DNA of 64,000 nucleotides from Rhizobium oryzihabitans (GCF_010669145.1 NZ_CP048632.1:62001-126000), one strand, 5' to 3'; counted from the first letter of the stretch, positions 20,787 to 30,231 are shown. Numbers and translations: made by a program. Notes: generated from the sequence alone by a model not told the origin.

Positions 20787-21734
20787 TTAACTTCGAAATG
20801 GCCGGTTGTAGTAAACGTCGGTCCCGTCATCCTTCTCAATCAAGTCGGCAGTACGTTGAAGCAGCCAACGAATACCGTCGTCATCGCTGCCGAACTCGGC
20901 ATTCGATTTGTTCCAGAGTTTTCCAATCAAACTGTTTGGGATATCTGGGCGCAGTGTGGATCGCAAAAATGCGAGGAGTTCATTGCGTTCCGTTTTTGTC
21001 AGATGCATGAGACCAAAAAGCAGTACCGCGTCGAGACTTTCAAACAACTCGAAGTCCTGGATCATATAGCTTGTGAACTTCAAGAAAACGGTGGGCGGGG
21101 TGACGTTCTTCCTCATTGGCTCATCGTTTCTGGGGTAAGCCGTATTGATATAAAAGCCGTTCGGGCGGTCGCGATCATGGATAATCTGCACGCCAACCTC
21201 GTAGGCAACGCGCAAATATGCTTCTGAGTACGGCGTCTCTTTAAAACCCTCGACACCTGTGCGATGGCCGAATCTCGTTATTAGAAAAGCTTGTTGCAAG
21301 ATACCTGAGGAGACAAGCCTTACAGTTTCGATATTGCGAGCAATAGTTTTATTCACAAAGTAATCAGCATCTCCATAACTGTCGAAGCTGCTGTTTCGAT
21401 ACATAACGAAGGGTCGAGGCATCCACCATCTTGCTGGAGGTCCCATCCGCAGTAGTATTTCCATATCGGTTTTGCCGACATGGTATCGTAGCGTATGCGC
21501 GCCACGGTAGTTTTCTTCCTTGCGTAAATCTACCTTCGGGGTATTTTTTTCCGAAGAAGGAACTTCGTCTTGCGAGCCCGAATGATTGACTGCAGTCCAT
21601 TCTCCACCGCGTGGATCACCTGCGGGTATTCTGGGTTGATCTGGATTGAAATTGGCCTTTGTTCGGTGAATCTGCAGACGGGCATAAGATAAGTACAGGC
21701 GACAGATTTTGAGTTTTCTTTCAAGCTTCTCCAC
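20787..21734 (-). CDS. RNase A-like CDI-type toxin domain joined to a CdiI-like immunity domain
   Basis: 315 aa from a GTG start. Residues 28-47 hold NFNPDQPRIPAGDPRGGEWT, a linker seen just before toxin tips in many polymorphic toxins. Residues 79-203 fit the bacterial CdiA-CT RNase A fold: the order and spacing His85, Arg96, Thr198, Tyr200 agree with the catalytic tetrad known for the Yersinia kristensenii CDI toxin, so the enzyme looks active on RNA. From Met207 to the end (MRKNVTPPTVFLKF..., with SYMIQDFELFESLDAV and GIRWLLQRTADLIE) the sequence resembles the immunity proteins paired with such toxins, normally a separate gene. There is no signal peptide, transporter or large delivery domain. 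Base composition is visibly more AT-rich than its neighbours, suggesting transfer. A missing base at 21132-21135 could have fused two genes (see findings). Confidence 0.75.
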   Translation of the reverse strand: MEKLERKLKICRLYLSYARLQIHRTKANFNPDQPRIPAGDPRGGEWTAVNHSGSQDEVPSSEKNTPKVDLRKEENYRGAHTLRYHVGKTDMEILLRMGPPARWWMPRPFVMYRNSSFDSYGDADYFVNKTIARNIETVRLVSSGILQQAFLITRFGHRTGVEGFKETPYSEAYLRVAYEVGVQIIHDRDRPNGFYINTAYPRNDEPMRKNVTPPTVFLKFTSYMIQDFELFESLDAVLLFGLMHLTKTERNELLAFLRSTLRPDIPNSLIGKLWNKSNAEFGSDDDGIRWLLQRTADLIEKDDGTDVYYNRPFRS

Positions 21735-21798
21735 AGCTGGTAATCTCCAAGTTCATAGAACTAACGAGATTAAATCTGTTTTTAGCGACGTGGAAAAA

Positions 21799-21815
21799 AT
21801 GGCTGCTTCGCTCAT
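21799..21815 (+). repeat. 17-bp repeat of an rplQ segment
   Basis: ATGGCTGCTTCGCTCAT occurs here and at 20294-20310 inside rplQ. Similarity fades but continues for some 15 bases (peptide MAASLIDHAQL against [11 protein letters not shown] in L17). The two copies flank the toxin gene in direct orientation. Confidence 0.55.
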
Positions 21816-21858
21816 TGATCATGCGCAACTCCGCGGGCGTTTTGTGAGAGAGCCCATC

Positions 21859-22731
21859 TTACTCCGGAATATGAATGCGGGCCTTGATGTGCTTGAGATG
21901 TGCGACGATTGTGAAAGTCATGATGACCAGCAGCGACCATGAACTCCACTTGCCGATGTGGACGACGGACCAGGCGCCGATTTGATCGGGGTATTTCCAG
22001 ATGCCGAAGAAGGTGGAGATGTTTTCTGCCAGCCAGACGAAAAAGCCGATCAGGATGAAGGCGAGCAGCAAAGGCATCTTTCGGTCCCGGTCATAGGGAC
22101 GAAAGATCACCGTTGCGCGGGAATAGAGGCCGATGGCGCAGGCGGCGATGTACCAGCGGTAATCGCCGATGAAGTGATGGGTGAAGAAGTTGGCGTAGAT
22201 GGCGATACCGATCAGGGTCGCCATCCAGTAGGTGGGATAGTGGCGAATGCGCACATCCAGCAGCCGCCACGCCTGAATGATGTAGCTGCCGACAGCGGCA
22301 TACATGAAGCCGGAAAAGAGCGGTACGCCTAGCACTTTGGTGTAGGCGAAATCCGGATAGGACCATGACTGGATGGCGCTCGATGTCTTGAACACTTCCA
22401 GTGCGAAGCCGACGATATGGAACAGCAGGATGGCCTTGGCCTCGTCAAGCGTTTCGAGCCTGCTCCAGATCATGAAGAACTGGATGGCGAGCGCAATGAT
22501 CAGAAGTACGTCATAGCGGGGAATGCCGAGCACGCCGCCATGCGGTACCACGAAGATGGAGACGAAGAACAAGCCCGCAAACATGCAGGCGCGGGCTTCC
22601 TTGATGCCGAAATACAGAAACTCGACGATAAAACGCCGGATGCCCTTGAGTTCGCCCCAGGGATAGGTATCGCAGAGGAGATTGTCCAGAACGGAGAGGC
22701 GGCTTGCGGCCGGGCTTGTTGCTGTGCTCAT
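21859..22731 (-). CDS. DUF817 family membrane protein
   Basis: 290 aa integral membrane protein with about eight hydrophobic segments. It matches the DUF817 (YoaT-like) family: NLLCDTYPWGELKGIRRFIVEFLYFGIKEARAC near the start, TSSAIQSWSYPDF, and NFFTHHFIGDYRWYI. Function unknown. I prefer the start at 22731 (MSTATSPAASRL) because GGGGACGGAA sits just upstream; an ATG 33 bases earlier lacks a ribosome-binding site. It diverges from the DUF2809 gene with only 55 bases between starts. Confidence 0.85.
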   Translation of the reverse strand: MSTATSPAASRLSVLDNLLCDTYPWGELKGIRRFIVEFLYFGIKEARACMFAGLFFVSIFVVPHGGVLGIPRYDVLLIIALAIQFFMIWSRLETLDEAKAILLFHIVGFALEVFKTSSAIQSWSYPDFAYTKVLGVPLFSGFMYAAVGSYIIQAWRLLDVRIRHYPTYWMATLIGIAIYANFFTHHFIGDYRWYIAACAIGLYSRATVIFRPYDRDRKMPLLLAFILIGFFVWLAENISTFFGIWKYPDQIGAWSVVHIGKWSSWSLLVIMTFTIVAHLKHIKARIHIPE

Positions 22732-22786
22732 TTCCGTCCCCGATCTCACTTCGTCACCTTTCATACGAAAACCCGAAGGAAGCCGT

Positions 22787-23215
22787 ATGGGCCTGCCGCG
22801 CGTATCCCCATCTTATTTTGCCCGCATCCGGCTTCTGGCGGCGGCGATGGCGGTGATTGTCTGCGGCCTTTGCCTGCGCAGGTTCGGTTACGACGTGGGA
22901 CTGCCGTTCGTGGCGGTAAAATATGGCGGATCCGTGCTCTGGGGAGCGATGATCTATCTACTGCTGGCAGCCTTCTTTCCTTCCCGCTGGCACGGCTATG
23001 AGGTTCATATCGCCATTCTTACCGTCGTTCTTGTAGAACTCGTCCGGCTTGTTCATTTCCCGGCGCTGGATGCGTTTCGCGCAACGACGGCCGGCGCTTT
23101 GCTGCTCGGCCGTGTTTTTTCGCTGTGGAATATAGTCTGTTATGTCGCGGGGATTGGGGCCGCCGCCATTATGGCCGCACGGGTCTGGCGCGCTTCGCCC
23201 TCTTCATCGACATGA
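22787..23215 (+). CDS. DUF2809 family membrane protein
   Basis: 142 aa, four hydrophobic helices. The motif FGYDVGLPFVAVKYGGSVLWGAMIYLLLAAFF and the HxA-type WHGYEVHIAILTVVLVELVRL segment fit DUF2809. GAAGGAAGC supports this start. The 3' end overlaps the convergent msrQ by 47 bases. Function unknown; its pairing with a DUF817 gene is worth noting. Confidence 0.8.
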   Translation: MGLPRVSPSYFARIRLLAAAMAVIVCGLCLRRFGYDVGLPFVAVKYGGSVLWGAMIYLLLAAFFPSRWHGYEVHIAILTVVLVELVRLVHFPALDAFRATTAGALLLGRVFSLWNIVCYVAGIGAAAIMAARVWRASPSSST

Positions 23216-23815
23216 TCGAGGGCCGTACCAGCCGATAGCCGAGCAGGATAATCATCGTGCTGATATAAAACACAGGTTCCAGCGTGATCGATTTTCGCGC
23301 CAGCACGAAATGCAGCACGCCGACGATGAGCACGAGATAGACGAGTTTGTGCAGCGTGTTCCAGCGGCTGCCGAGCTTGCGGATGGACCAGCGGTTGGAG
23401 GTGAGCGCCAGCGGAATGAGCATGAGAAGCCCGGCCATGCCCAGCATGATATAGGGCCGCTTCAGAATATCACCGGCGATGGAACTGATGATCAGGCCCG
23501 ATCCAGCACCAGATAGACGGTGAAATGGGCCAGCACATAATAGAAGGCGATCAGCCCCAGCGCGCGGCGATAGGCGATGAGGTTGACGTTGAAGAGATCG
23601 CGCAGCGGCGTCACGAGCAAGCCCAGACACAGAAAGCGCAGCGCCCAGATGCCGAGCAGGTGCTCGAAATCCTTGACCGGATTGAAGCCGAGGCCGCCGG
23701 TTGCGGCGAGATAGAAATACCAGAGGCCAGGACAGAGACCGATGACATAAAGCGACCAGATGGCCGCCGGCTGGTAACGCTTGGGCAGCGAGGGAAGTGG
23801 CAGGGCGAAGGCCAT
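23169..23815 (-). CDS. msrQ: MsrQ heme-binding membrane subunit, split by a one-base frameshift
   Basis: Membrane cytochrome b-type partner that feeds electrons from the respiratory chain to MsrP. The first frame (MAFALPLPSLPKRYQPAAIW through FTVYLVLDRA) stops at about 23491-23493; another frame resumes as GLIISSIAGDILKRPYIMLGMAG and runs to the end. Adding one base at the CCC run 23497-23499 restores a 215-aa protein with six helices and the expected histidines (DFEHLLGIWALR, VLAHFTVYLV, LHKLVYLVLIVGVLHF). It starts two bases after the msrP stop. Confidence 0.88.
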
Positions 23816-23817
23816 GG

Positions 23818-24759
23818 TCAGTAATTCGCTTTCAGATCCAGCCCGGTATAAAGGCTTGCCACCTCATCATAACCGTTGAACATCAGGGTCGGGCGGTTCT
23901 GCGTGCCGAAAAAGCCGCCTTCGCCGATGCGCTGTTCCGTTGCCTGGCTCCAGCGGGGATGGTCGACATGCGGATTGACGTTGGAATAGAAGCCGTACTC
24001 ACGGGCGTTGGAGTTTTTCCAGGTGGTTTCCGGCTGTTCCTCGACAAGCGAGATCCGCACGATGGATTTGATACCCTTGAAACCATATTTCCAGGGAACG
24101 ACGAGGCGGATCGGTGCGCCATTCTGGTTCGGCAATGTCTCGCCATAAAGGCCGACAGCGAGGATGGTGAGAGGATGGCGCGCTTCATCAAGGCGCAGGC
24201 CCTCGACATAAGGCCAGGACAGAGGCTGGAAGAGGCCGCTCTGGCCCGGCATTTCCTCGGGCCGCACCACGGTTTCGAACGACACGTATTTCGCGCTGCC
24301 GAGCGGCTCCACCTTGTCGAGAAGGGCGGCGAGTGGGAAACCGATCCATGGAATGACCATCGACCAGCCCTCGACGCAGCGCATGCGATAGGTGCGCTCT
24401 TCGAGAGGATATTTCATGAGGTCTTCGATGGCGAATTCCTGCGGCTTGGAGACGAGGCCATCCACCTTCACCGTCCAGGGACTGGGCTTGAATTTGCCGG
24501 AGTTTTCCTTGGGGTCGGATTTTCCAACGCCGAATTCGTAGAAATTATTGTAGCTGGTGACCGCATCGAGCGGGGTGAGCTTTTCATCCAGCTTGTACGC
24601 ACCGGCTGTTGCCGACAGCGGTGCGGCAATCGCCTCGCGGCCGGCCAGCCCTATTGCCGCAAGCCCTGCCGCCGTGCCGAGGAAGCCGCGTCTGGAGAGG
24701 TAGACATTCTTTGGCGTGATTTCTCTTGCCGCGATTACGGGCGGACGATAGGCGGGCAT
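23818..24759 (-). CDS. msrP: Periplasmic methionine sulfoxide reductase MsrP, molybdopterin subunit
   Basis: 313 aa. It repairs oxidised methionine in periplasmic proteins with electrons from MsrQ. A twin-arginine signal ([19 protein letters not shown], residues 22-40) exports the folded Mo-protein. The sulfite-oxidase-fold core has the Mo-binding cysteine in [19 protein letters not shown] and the motif [29 protein letters not shown] lies five bases before the ATG. It forms a two-gene operon with msrQ. Confidence 0.96.
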   Translation of the reverse strand: MPAYRPPVIAAREITPKNVYLSRRGFLGTAAGLAAIGLAGREAIAAPLSATAGAYKLDEKLTPLDAVTSYNNFYEFGVGKSDPKENSGKFKPSPWTVKVDGLVSKPQEFAIEDLMKYPLEERTYRMRCVEGWSMVIPWIGFPLAALLDKVEPLGSAKYVSFETVVRPEEMPGQSGLFQPLSWPYVEGLRLDEARHPLTILAVGLYGETLPNQNGAPIRLVVPWKYGFKGIKSIVRISLVEEQPETTWKNSNAREYGFYSNVNPHVDHPRWSQATEQRIGEGGFFGTQNRPTLMFNGYDEVASLYTGLDLKANY

Positions 24760-25071
24760 TCAAACCTCCACAAAAGCCGGGTGCATCGGCGATAAATCGA
24801 TTATGATAGCCAATACGGTCGCTGCACAGATATGTTTCAGCGCTCTGTGTAAAAACAACGATGGGACGGCGGAAATCGCGCATTTGTGATGAGATGCCGC
24901 CAGAATTACGGGCATAGATGAGGCGTACCGTACCGGACCGTACTGTTTTACCCGAAGGTGACAGTGACAGGGCTTGCGGTTTGCGCTAGAAAAACCGCAA
25001 AATGGGGCAGGGGTCATTTGACCGCTTCGGCGGAAATGCGCCTTTCTGCCCATGAGATCGAGGAAAACACC

Positions 25072-26907
25072 ATGCCAGCCTATCGCTCCAGAACGACAAC
25101 CCACGGCCGCAACATGGCGGGCGCGCGCGGCCTTTGGCGCGCCACCGGCATGAAGGACAGCGATTTCGGCAAGCCGATCATCGCGGTGGTCAATTCCTTC
25201 ACGCAATTTGTGCCCGGTCACGTGCATCTGAAGGACCTTGGCCAGCTTGTTGCCCGCGAAATCGAGGCGGCCGGCGGCGTCGCCAAGGAATTCAACACCA
25301 TTGCGGTCGATGATGGTATCGCCATGGGCCATGACGGCATGCTCTATTCGCTGCCTTCGCGCGAAATCATCGCGGATTCGGTGGAATATATGGTCAATGC
25401 CCATTGCGCCGACGCGATGGTGTGCATTTCCAACTGCGACAAGATCACGCCCGGCATGCTGAATGCGGCGATGCGCCTGAACATTCCCGCCGTCTTCGTT
25501 TCCGGCGGCCCGATGGAAGCGGGCAAGGTCGTCCTGCATGGCAAGACGGTCGCGCTCGATCTGGTCGACGCCATGGTCGCGGCTGCCGACGACAAGATTT
25601 CCGACGAGGACGTCAAGATCATCGAGCGTTCCGCCTGCCCGACCTGCGGTTCCTGTTCCGGCATGTTCACGGCCAATTCCATGAACTGTCTGACCGAGGC
25701 GCTGGGCCTGTCCTTGCCCGGTAACGGCTCGACGCTCGCCACTCATTCGGATCGCAAGCGTCTGTTCGTCGAGGCCGGCCATCTGATCGTCGATCTGGCG
25801 CGCCGTTATTACGAGCAGGATGATGAAACCGTCCTGCCGCGCACCATTGCCAACAAGGCGGCATTCGAAAACGCCATGTCACTGGATATTGCCATGGGCG
25901 GCTCCACCAACACGGTGCTGCATATTCTGGCGGCCGCGCATGAGGGCGGCGTCGATTTCGGCATGGAAGACATCGACCGTCTTTCGCGCAAGGTTCCCTG
26001 CCTTTCCAAGGTTGCGCCCGCCAAGCAGGACGTGCACATGGAAGATGTTCACCGCGCCGGCGGTATCATGCGTATTCTCGGCGAGCTGGAGCGTGGCGGT
26101 CTCATCAATCGAGACACCTATACGGTGCACGAGGCGACGCTGGGCGACGCCATCGATCGCTGGGACATTACCCGCACCAACAGCGAAACGGTGCGCCAGT
26201 TCTTCAAGGCCGCACCCGGCGGCGTGCCGACGCAGGTGGCTTTCAGCCAGTCCTCGCGCTGGGACGATCTGGATACCGATAGCGACAACGGCGTCATTCG
26301 TTCAGTCGAAAAGCCTTTCTCCAAGGATGGCGGTCTGGCCGTGCTTTACGGCAATATCGCGCTCGACGGCTGCATCGTGAAGACGGCGGGTGTCGACGAA
26401 TCCATCCTGAAATTCACCGGCCCGGCGGTCGTTTACGAAAGCCAGGATGCGGCGGTGAAGGGCATTCTCGGCAATGAGGTCAAGGCCGGCGATGTCGTCG
26501 TCATCCGTTACGAGGGACCGAAGGGCGGTCCGGGCATGCAGGAAATGCTCTATCCGACCAGCTACCTCAAGTCCAAGGGCCTCGGCAAAGCCTGCGCGCT
26601 GATCACCGACGGTCGTTTTTCGGGTGGCACGTCCGGGCTTTCCATCGGTCACGCCTCGCCGGAAGCGGCACAGGGCGGCGCAATCGGCCTCGTACGCCAG
26701 GGCGACCTGATCGAGATCGACATTCCGAACCGCACGATCAACCTCAATGTGCCGGATGCGGAACTCGCGTCGCGTCGCGCCGAACAGGAAGAGCGTGGCT
26801 GGAAGCCGGAGGCGCCGCGCAAGCGCAACGTGACGACGGCGCTGAAGGCCTACGCCGCTTTTGCGTCCAGCGCGGACAAGGGTGCCGTTCGGATCTTGCC
26901 GGAGTAA
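25072..26907 (+). CDS. ilvD: Dihydroxy-acid dehydratase
   Basis: 611 aa; penultimate common step of valine and isoleucine synthesis (2,3-dihydroxy-acid to 2-keto acid), using an Fe-S cluster. Cluster cysteines appear in [14 protein letters not shown] and [18 protein letters not shown]; the C-terminus holds [24 protein letters not shown] start at [20 protein letters not shown], the family N-terminus, although the frame is open 114 bases further upstream. Monocistronic, with a terminator at 27066. Confidence 0.97.
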   Translation: MPAYRSRTTTHGRNMAGARGLWRATGMKDSDFGKPIIAVVNSFTQFVPGHVHLKDLGQLVAREIEAAGGVAKEFNTIAVDDGIAMGHDGMLYSLPSREIIADSVEYMVNAHCADAMVCISNCDKITPGMLNAAMRLNIPAVFVSGGPMEAGKVVLHGKTVALDLVDAMVAAADDKISDEDVKIIERSACPTCGSCSGMFTANSMNCLTEALGLSLPGNGSTLATHSDRKRLFVEAGHLIVDLARRYYEQDDETVLPRTIANKAAFENAMSLDIAMGGSTNTVLHILAAAHEGGVDFGMEDIDRLSRKVPCLSKVAPAKQDVHMEDVHRAGGIMRILGELERGGLINRDTYTVHEATLGDAIDRWDITRTNSETVRQFFKAAPGGVPTQVAFSQSSRWDDLDTDSDNGVIRSVEKPFSKDGGLAVLYGNIALDGCIVKTAGVDESILKFTGPAVVYESQDAAVKGILGNEVKAGDVVVIRYEGPKGGPGMQEMLYPTSYLKSKGLGKACALITDGRFSGGTSGLSIGHASPEAAQGGAIGLVRQGDLIEIDIPNRTINLNVPDAELASRRAEQEERGWKPEAPRKRNVTTALKAYAAFASSADKGAVRILPE

Positions 26908-26956
26908 GCGCCTTTTCGGCGGTTTCGGGCAAGGGCGAAGGTGCGCAACCTTCCTC

Positions 26957-27032
26957 CGTCATCCTCGCCCTTTAGGCGAGGATCCATAAGCCGTGAACGC
27001 CATGGATCCTCGGGACAAGCCCGAGGAAGACG
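26957..27032. repeat. Intergenic palindromic repeat, family A (degenerate)
   Basis: Two short hairpins with CGTCATCCTCG...CGAGGATCC and GGATCCTCGGGACAAGCCCGAGGAAGACG, separated by about 14 bases. The same family is perfect at 34085-34158 and half-size at 54682-54711. Typical rhizobial intergenic repeats. Confidence 0.75.
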
Positions 27033-27065
27033 TTGAATGTGAGGATAGATCTATCATCCTTGACC

Positions 27066-27090
27066 AGCCGCCCTTTCGGGGCGGCTTTTT
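27066..27090 (+). terminator. Terminator after ilvD
   Basis: AGCCGCCC, loop TTTCG, GGGCGGCT followed by TTTT: a clear Rho-independent terminator 160 bases after the ilvD stop. The remaining 200 bases before the serine hydrolase show nothing recognisable. Confidence 0.75.
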
Positions 27091-27295
27091 ATTGCGCTTT
27101 TGGCGAATGCTGCTCGCGGTTCAGAAACAGAATCAATTGCCTCAGAGCTTGATTCTTAAAGCCGGCGCAACCCGCTGTTTTACCGTTGTAAATTCGAAAA
27201 CTCCCGGCGGGATGCCTGCTATCCCCGCGGTCACGTTGGAGTGATTTCGTCCAGCGGGGCTTTTCCACGGCGTGGTGATTGCTAACTTCAACAGC

Positions 27296-28297
27296 ATGAA
27301 AAGACGAACCGCACTCGCCCTTATCGCGTCCCTGCCTATAGCCCCGCTTGCCCGTGCGCAAAGCAGTGGCAATGGTATCCGTTTTGATCCGTTGCTGCGG
27401 AATGCGGATGCGCTTTCGAGCCTCAAGGCCGTCATCGTCAGCGTCGATGGCGGGGAGGTGGCCAGCCGCGCCTATCATGGCGCCGGCCTCAACGGTTCAA
27501 CCAACATCAAGTCGGCCTCGAAATCGGTCATTTCGGCGCTGGTCGGCATGGCGATCGATCGCAAGATACTTGATGGGGCCGACCAGCCGATCGCCACTAT
27601 TCTACGAGGTGATTTTCCGCAGAACCCCGATCCGCGTCTGGAAAGGGTGACAATCGGCAACCTGCTTTCCATGCAATCGGGTCTGGAGCGCATGTCCGGG
27701 CCGAATTACGGTCGCTGGGTCGCCAGCCGCAACTGGGTGCGGATGGCTCTGGGGTCTGGGTTTGCCGGAGATCCGGGTGGCGGCATGCTTTATTCCACCG
27801 GCTCCACGCATCTGCTTTCGGCGATATTGACCAAGGCATCCGGCCGCTCGACGCTCTCTCTGGCGCGCGACTGGTTCCGGCCACTTCAGGGTTTCTCCAT
27901 CGGCGGCTGGGAGCGTGATCCACAGGGCATCTATCTCGGCGGCAACCAGATGGCGATGACGGCGCGCTCGCTGCTTGCGTTTGGCGAGCTTTACCGGCTG
28001 GGCGGTGTGACCCCCAACGGGGAGCGGCTGATTTCGCAAGGCTGGATCGACCAATCCTGGCAACAGCGCACCAACTCCGTCTTCAACGGCGATGGTTACG
28101 GCTATTGCTGGTTCATCAAGGAGATGGCGGGTTCGACGGTCTATTATGCCTGGGGTTATGGCGGGCAGATGCTTTATATCGTACCCGCCAAACGACTTTC
28201 CGTTGTCATGACCTCACGCGAGGACGCGCCTTCGGCCAGAACCGGCTATCGCGACCAGCTGCACGAGCTGATGGAGAACATCATCCGCGTGGCGTGA
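27296..28297 (+). CDS. Serine hydrolase, beta-lactamase/class C fold, exported
   Basis: 333 aa. A signal peptide (MKRRTALALIASLPIAPLARAQ) sends it to the periplasm. The catalytic SxxK motif is SASK in NIKSASKSVISALVG, with a Tyr motif at GMLYSTGSTHLLS and a glycine-rich strand near YAWGYGGQMLYIV. The family covers beta-lactamases, DD-peptidases and esterases; nothing points to antibiotic resistance. Start chosen for the signal peptide; a GTG at 27272 is an alternative, and neither has a strong ribosome-binding site. Confidence 0.85.
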   Translation: MKRRTALALIASLPIAPLARAQSSGNGIRFDPLLRNADALSSLKAVIVSVDGGEVASRAYHGAGLNGSTNIKSASKSVISALVGMAIDRKILDGADQPIATILRGDFPQNPDPRLERVTIGNLLSMQSGLERMSGPNYGRWVASRNWVRMALGSGFAGDPGGGMLYSTGSTHLLSAILTKASGRSTLSLARDWFRPLQGFSIGGWERDPQGIYLGGNQMAMTARSLLAFGELYRLGGVTPNGERLISQGWIDQSWQQRTNSVFNGDGYGYCWFIKEMAGSTVYYAWGYGGQMLYIVPAKRLSVVMTSREDAPSARTGYRDQLHELMENIIRVA

Positions 28298-28300
28298 CAA

Positions 28301-28654
28301 TCAAAGCGGTCTGTTGATGCTCTGGAACGCTTCGCCGAGCTTGTTCATGCGTTCCTCGTAAGCGCCGGTGAGGCAGGCGACATCCGCCGCGCATTCCTGG
28401 CGCCTCTTCAGCCATTGGCTCTGTTCGTCACGCAACGTGTCGCGTGCGCCCATCGCCATCAGCTGGGTGAGGATGTCGAAGGTGGTGGCCATCTTCACAT
28501 CCTGGTCGTTGAGGGCGCGGTTGTCGCAGATCGCCTTTTCGTCCGCCGCAAGATCGGGTTTCGTGCAATCGAAACTTGCCGCGCTGGCCGGCGAAACAAG
28601 AGCGGAGAAGGCGAGGATGATGCTGGAGGCAAGAAGTGTGCGTTTCAGATGCAT
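28301..28654 (-). CDS. DUF1311 / LprI-like exported protein
   Basis: 117 aa. A signal peptide (MHLKRTLLASSIILAFSALVSPASAA) precedes a DUF1311 domain with four cysteines (FDCTKPDLAADEKAICDNRALNDQDVKM and WLKRRQECAADVACLTGAYEERMNKL). Some relatives (LprI) inhibit lysozyme; most are unstudied. Tail-to-tail with the serine hydrolase (3 bases apart) and divergent from the protease. Confidence 0.82.
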   Translation of the reverse strand: MHLKRTLLASSIILAFSALVSPASAASFDCTKPDLAADEKAICDNRALNDQDVKMATTFDILTQLMAMGARDTLRDEQSQWLKRRQECAADVACLTGAYEERMNKLGEAFQSINRPL

Positions 28655-28824
28655 GGGGCGTCTCTTTTGAGGACAGTCTGGTGGGTGAAACCGAAAACAG
28701 CGTGGTTGGTTCCAACTGCCGGCGCTTGTCCCCGCAACGAAATGGCCGGCCATCATCTTGCCGCTCTTTGCTTTACAGGCTTTGGCGTTATAACTCCATC
28801 ATACTGATGACCATGAGGAATCAC

Positions 28825-30231
28825 ATGCGAAGCGTGTTGAAGTATCTGTCCACCGGCTTTCTTGCCGCGCTCGTTCTCCTGCCCATGGGCGCGCAGGCGC
28901 AGGACAACAGGGCCGTGCCGTCGAGCCACACGGAAATGCAGCTGTCCTTTGCGCCGCTGGTCAAGCGTACCGCAGGGGCTGTGGTGAACGTCTATGCCGA
29001 ACGTGTCGTGCAGCGGCGTCTTTCCCCCTTTGCTGGCGATCCTTTCTTCGAGCAGTTCTTCGGACAGCAGATGCCGAACCGCACGGAAAAACAGTCATCG
29101 CTCGGATCGGGCGTGATCGTCACCGCCGGCGGCCTCGTGGTGACCAACAATCACGTCATCGACGGTGCTGACGACATCAAGGTGGCGCTGGCGGATGGGC
29201 GCGAATTTTCCTCCAAGGTGCTGTTGAAGGACGACCGCATCGACCTCGCCATTCTGCAGATCGATGCAAAGGAACAGTTTCCGGTGCTGTCGCTCGGTAA
29301 TTCGGATGCGCTTGAGGTCGGCGATCTCGTTCTTGCCATTGGCAACCCCTTCGGTGTCGGCCAGACGGTGACGAGCGGCATCGTTTCCGGCCTTGCGCGC
29401 AACCAGGTGACGCAGGGCGATTTCGGCTTCTTCATCCAGACAGATGCTTCCATCAACCCCGGCAATTCCGGTGGTGCGCTGATGAACATGGCGGGTGAGC
29501 TGATCGGCATCAACACTGCCATCTTTTCCAAGGGCGGTGGGTCGAACGGTATCGGTTTTGCCATTCCCGCCAATCTGGTCCGGGTGTTCATCGCTGCCGC
29601 CGAGCGGGGAGATGCGAGTTTCCAGCGGCCCTATATCGGCGCAACCTTCGATCCCGTGACCTCCGATGTCGCCGAGGCGCTCGGCCTGCACCGCGCCCGC
29701 GGCGCGCTCGTCGTCAGCGTCGTCAAAGGCGGCCCGGCCGAAAAGGCGGGCATTGAGCCTGGGCAGGTCGTCACCGCCGTCAATGGTTTCGAGGTCGAGC
29801 ATCCGGATGCACTCGGTTATCGCCTGACGACCGCCGGCATCGGCAAATCCGCCGAACTGACTGTGATGGACAAGGGTAAAGAGAAAAAGGTGACCATCGC
29901 GCTTGATACGGCGCCGGAAACCGCGCCGCGCGACGAGCGGCTGATCGAGGGCCGCAATCCCTTCGCCGGGGCGACGGTCGCCAATCTTTCGCCGAAGCTT
30001 GCCGATGAATTGCGCATGCCTTCGCAGGTGACGGGCGTTGTCATCACCGATGTGAAGCGCGGCTCGCCGGCCTATCGCGTCGGCTTCCAGCCGAAGGACG
30101 TCATCCTGTCGCTGAACGGCGCGGATATCGCCTCTACGGCTGCGGTCGAGAAGGCGCTGGACGATAATCCCGGCTTCTGGCGGGTGGAAATCCTGCGTGA
30201 CGGGCAGCGCATCCGGCAGTTCCTGCGATGA
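28825..30231 (+). CDS. Do-family periplasmic serine protease (DegP/DegQ-like)
   Basis: 468 aa. Signal peptide ending AQAQ; trypsin-like domain with the triad His110 (VTNNHVIDG), Asp140 (DDRIDLAIL) and Ser215 (NPGNSGGAL); then two PDZ domains (roughly residues 270-360 and 375-465). The Q-linker between Ser protease strands is short, more like DegS/DegQ than DegP. It degrades or refolds misfolded envelope proteins. Start at 28825 has GAGGAA six bases upstream. Its stop overlaps the rarA start by four bases. Confidence 0.93.
   Translation: MRSVLKYLSTGFLAALVLLPMGAQAQDNRAVPSSHTEMQLSFAPLVKRTAGAVVNVYAERVVQRRLSPFAGDPFFEQFFGQQMPNRTEKQSSLGSGVIVTAGGLVVTNNHVIDGADDIKVALADGREFSSKVLLKDDRIDLAILQIDAKEQFPVLSLGNSDALEVGDLVLAIGNPFGVGQTVTSGIVSGLARNQVTQGDFGFFIQTDASINPGNSGGALMNMAGELIGINTAIFSKGGGSNGIGFAIPANLVRVFIAAAERGDASFQRPYIGATFDPVTSDVAEALGLHRARGALVVSVVKGGPAEKAGIEPGQVVTAVNGFEVEHPDALGYRLTTAGIGKSAELTVMDKGKEKKVTIALDTAPETAPRDERLIEGRNPFAGATVANLSPKLADELRMPSQVTGVVITDVKRGSPAYRVGFQPKDVILSLNGADIASTAAVEKALDDNPGFWRVEILRDGQRIRQFLR

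Noticed and set aside
21709..21942. 77-codon frame with an L17-like segment
   Set aside because: Only about eleven residues resemble L17; the rest is antisense to the DUF817 gene. Kept as a repeat, not as a gene.
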